A DNA stretch of 5,695 nt, from the NCBI GenBank assembly GCA_034437315.1, contig DAOTUC010000016.1, forward strand, positions 1 to 5,695. The letters are read 5' to 3'. The notes beneath the pieces are model-generated. The model was not told where the DNA came from. It worked only from the letters and a program-made list of their open reading frames with translations, and made no database searches. Below are positions 4,118 to 5,695 of the stretch, one piece after another. This stretch comes from DSAR01 sp034437315 (GTDB lineage: Bacteria > Chloroflexota > Anaerolineae > B4-G1). The stretch's first letter is position 1. Every line of letters begins with the position of its first letter. The position numbers and the translations under genes are program-made.

Positions 4118-5675
4118 GCCTTCGCCCCAATGGCAGCGCCAGGCGCGTGATGACGCGCAATTCGTCCAGGCGCAACAAGAGCGCGAGCAGGACGTAGACG
4201 ATCACGCCCAGGATGATGCCGCCGCCGCCCACGACGAACACGTCCGCCTCCCTCAACGCGGCCTGCCAGCCCCACAACCCGATTCCCATCACCAGCGAGG
4301 CGACGCCGCTCTTGGCGAAAGAGATGAGCATACGGCGGCCTTGCAACCCGCCGACGCGCCGCCGAATCAATCCCAGGAGGGCGGCCAACTCCAGTAACGT
4401 CGCGATGGAATTCGCCAGCGCCAACCCAACGTGGGGCGGACATCCCACTTGCAGGCAAAGGCCGGGCAACGTCAGGCTCAACCCCACGTTGAGCGCCATC
4501 GTCAATCCCCCCACCCACACGGGCGTAAACGTATCGTGCAAGGCGTAGAAGGCGCGGGCCACGATCTCCAGCCCGGCGTGCCCCACCAGGCCCAGGGCGT
4601 AAAAGGCGAGCGCCCAGGCGACGGCGTCGACGGCGTCTGCCTCGAATGCGCCCCGCTGAAACAGCAATTCCACCACGGGACGTCCCAGGGCGATCAGGCC
4701 CACCGTCGCCGGCAGGCACAGGACGAAGACGGTGCGCAACGTCGCCGCCAGGGTGCGCCGCATCTCGTCCCGCTCGCCCCGGGCGGCCTGGGCGGCGAAG
4801 GTCGGGAAAGCGGCCGTGCCCACCGCCTGGGCGAAAACGCCCTGCGGCAATAGCATCAACAACCAGGCGTAGTTGATCGCCGAGACAGCGCCCTCCCCCA
4901 TGGCCGAGGCCAAACTGTTGTTGACGAAGAAGTTCAACTCGACAATGGCGGTGCCCAGCACCCGCGGGGCCATCAACCGGCCCACCTCTCGCACACCGGG
5001 GTCGTTCAATCCCAGGATGGGCGCGTAACGCGCGCCGTAACGGATCAATCCCGGCGCCTGCACCAGCAGGTGGAGCGCCGCGCCCGCCACCGCGCCGAGC
5101 GCCATCCCGCGCACGCCCATCCGCGGCCCTAACAACACCGCGCCCCCTATAATCGAGAGGTTGTAGATCGAGGGAGCCAGGGCGGGCAGAAGAAAGTGCT
5201 GGTGGGCGTTCAGCACCCCCATCACGATGCCGCTGACGCCGAAGATGATCGGGCAGATGAGCATCAGCCGCAACAGCTCGGTGGTGAGCGCCTGTTGGGC
5301 CGGATCGAAACCGGGGGCGATGAAGGCGCGTACCAACGACGGGGCGCAGAGCGCGGTCAACGCCGCCAGGACGGTCAGCAGGATCAGCGCCAGGTTGACG
5401 ACGGCCGAGGCGAGCCGCCAGGCCTCCGCCCGATCCGCCCGGGCCAGGCGCTCGGCGAAGGCGGGGATGAAGGCGGAGCCCAACGCTCCCCCGGCGACGA
5501 TCAGGAAGATCGCGTCGGGGACGCGATTCGCCGCCCAGAAAGCGTCCAACTCCCCACTGGCGCCGAACATCGCCCCCACGACCATCTGACGGGCCAAACC
5601 CAGCACGCGGCTGAGGACGAAAAGGGCCATGACGAGGGAGGCGGCGCGGGCGATTTGGCGGTTGGGGGAGGTCAT
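4101..5675 (-). CDS. murJ: Lipid II flippase MurJ (MviN family)
   Basis: A 524-residue, very hydrophobic MOP-superfamily protein of normal MurJ length with about 14 predicted membrane helices. It flips the lipid-linked peptidoglycan precursor across the cytoplasmic membrane. Landmarks are LSRVLGLARQ (21-30), GASGELDAFWAANRVPD (38-54), AGGALGSAFIPAFAE (61-75), GVLNAHQHFLLPALAP (153-168), LFQRGAFEADAVD (338-350) and AFYALHDTFTPV (375-386). R23, R29 and D44 align with E. coli R18, R24 and D39. The positions of E. coli R52, R270 and E273 appear to be F57, L272 and L275, which is unusual. The ATG at 5675 fits the family N-terminus, but only a poor Shine-Dalgarno site (AGAGA) precedes it and the frame is open to the window edge, so it may be coupled to a gene outside. 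It converges on and overlaps the cohesin-like gene by 17 bases. Confidence 0.95.
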   Translation of the reverse strand: MTSPNRQIARAASLVMALFVLSRVLGLARQMVVGAMFGASGELDAFWAANRVPDAIFLIVAGGALGSAFIPAFAERLARADRAEAWRLASAVVNLALILLTVLAALTALCAPSLVRAFIAPGFDPAQQALTTELLRLMLICPIIFGVSGIVMGVLNAHQHFLLPALAPSIYNLSIIGGAVLLGPRMGVRGMALGAVAGAALHLLVQAPGLIRYGARYAPILGLNDPGVREVGRLMAPRVLGTAIVELNFFVNNSLASAMGEGAVSAINYAWLLMLLPQGVFAQAVGTAAFPTFAAQAARGERDEMRRTLAATLRTVFVLCLPATVGLIALGRPVVELLFQRGAFEADAVDAVAWALAFYALGLVGHAGLEIVARAFYALHDTFTPVWVGGLTMALNVGLSLTLPGLCLQVGCPPHVGLALANSIATLLELAALLGLIRRRVGGLQGRRMLISFAKSGVASLVMGIGLWGWQAALREADVFVVGGGGIILGVIVYVLLALLLRLDELRVITRLALPLGRRPRELR

Positions 5676-5695
5676 CGGGTCTCTATCGTGTGAGG

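Noticed and set aside
4431..4853. Plus-strand frame inside murJ
   Set aside because: A high-GC shadow of murJ; His/Gln/Gly/Arg-rich with no recognisable domain.
5196..5693. Plus-strand frame inside the murJ 5' half
   Set aside because: Asp/Gln/Arg/Gly-rich shadow of the hydrophobic murJ codons.

Overview
The window looks like chromosomal DNA from a GC-rich bacterium, most likely a Chloroflexota (Anaerolineae-like) environmental lineage. The basis is the mixture of a cohesin-like secreted or membrane domain, a stand-alone pyruvate-kinase C-terminal-like protein, xseB and a GC-rich murJ, plus sigma70-like promoters and strong Shine-Dalgarno sites. The assignment is an inference, because no rRNA or tRNA is present. 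I see no insertion sequence, CRISPR array or phage gene.

Layout. Positions 1-408 (minus) hold the 5' part of an unrecognised gene with one strong hydrophobic segment; it runs off the left edge. A 470-base gap (409-878) follows. It contains a leader element (copy 1, 473-615), a 12-bp inverted repeat, a tight G-quadruplex motif on the minus strand and a textbook intrinsic terminator. Positions 879-2033 (minus) encode a LivJ/LivK-type lipoprotein, the substrate-binding part of an amino-acid ABC transporter, with no permease or ATPase beside it. A 582-base gap (2034-2615) holds leader element copy 2 and two divergent promoters. One near-consensus promoter fires left toward the binding protein with a predicted leader of about 400 nt, and one fires right. 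The right-hand operon is a pyruvate-kinase-C-like protein (2616-3191), xseB (3216-3449) and a two-TM cohesin-like protein (3449-4117). Lipid II flippase murJ (4101-5675, minus) converges on it and overlaps its 3' end by 17 bases.

The most interesting signal is non-coding. A block of about 145 bases, sharing an identical 22-base core with a GGCCCG/CGGGCC hairpin and several co-linear motifs, occurs twice in the same orientation. Each copy ends about 45-65 bases before the start codon of a minus-strand gene, so it looks like a repeated cis-regulatory leader (or a promoter-plus-leader cassette) rather than random intergenic DNA. A second signal is that both divergent promoters carry the same 9-mer, ATGACTTGA, overlapping their -35 boxes. 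This suggests shared control of the binding protein and the pyruvate-kinase-C/xseB operon. A third is that MurJ lacks several charged cavity residues known to be essential in E. coli MurJ.
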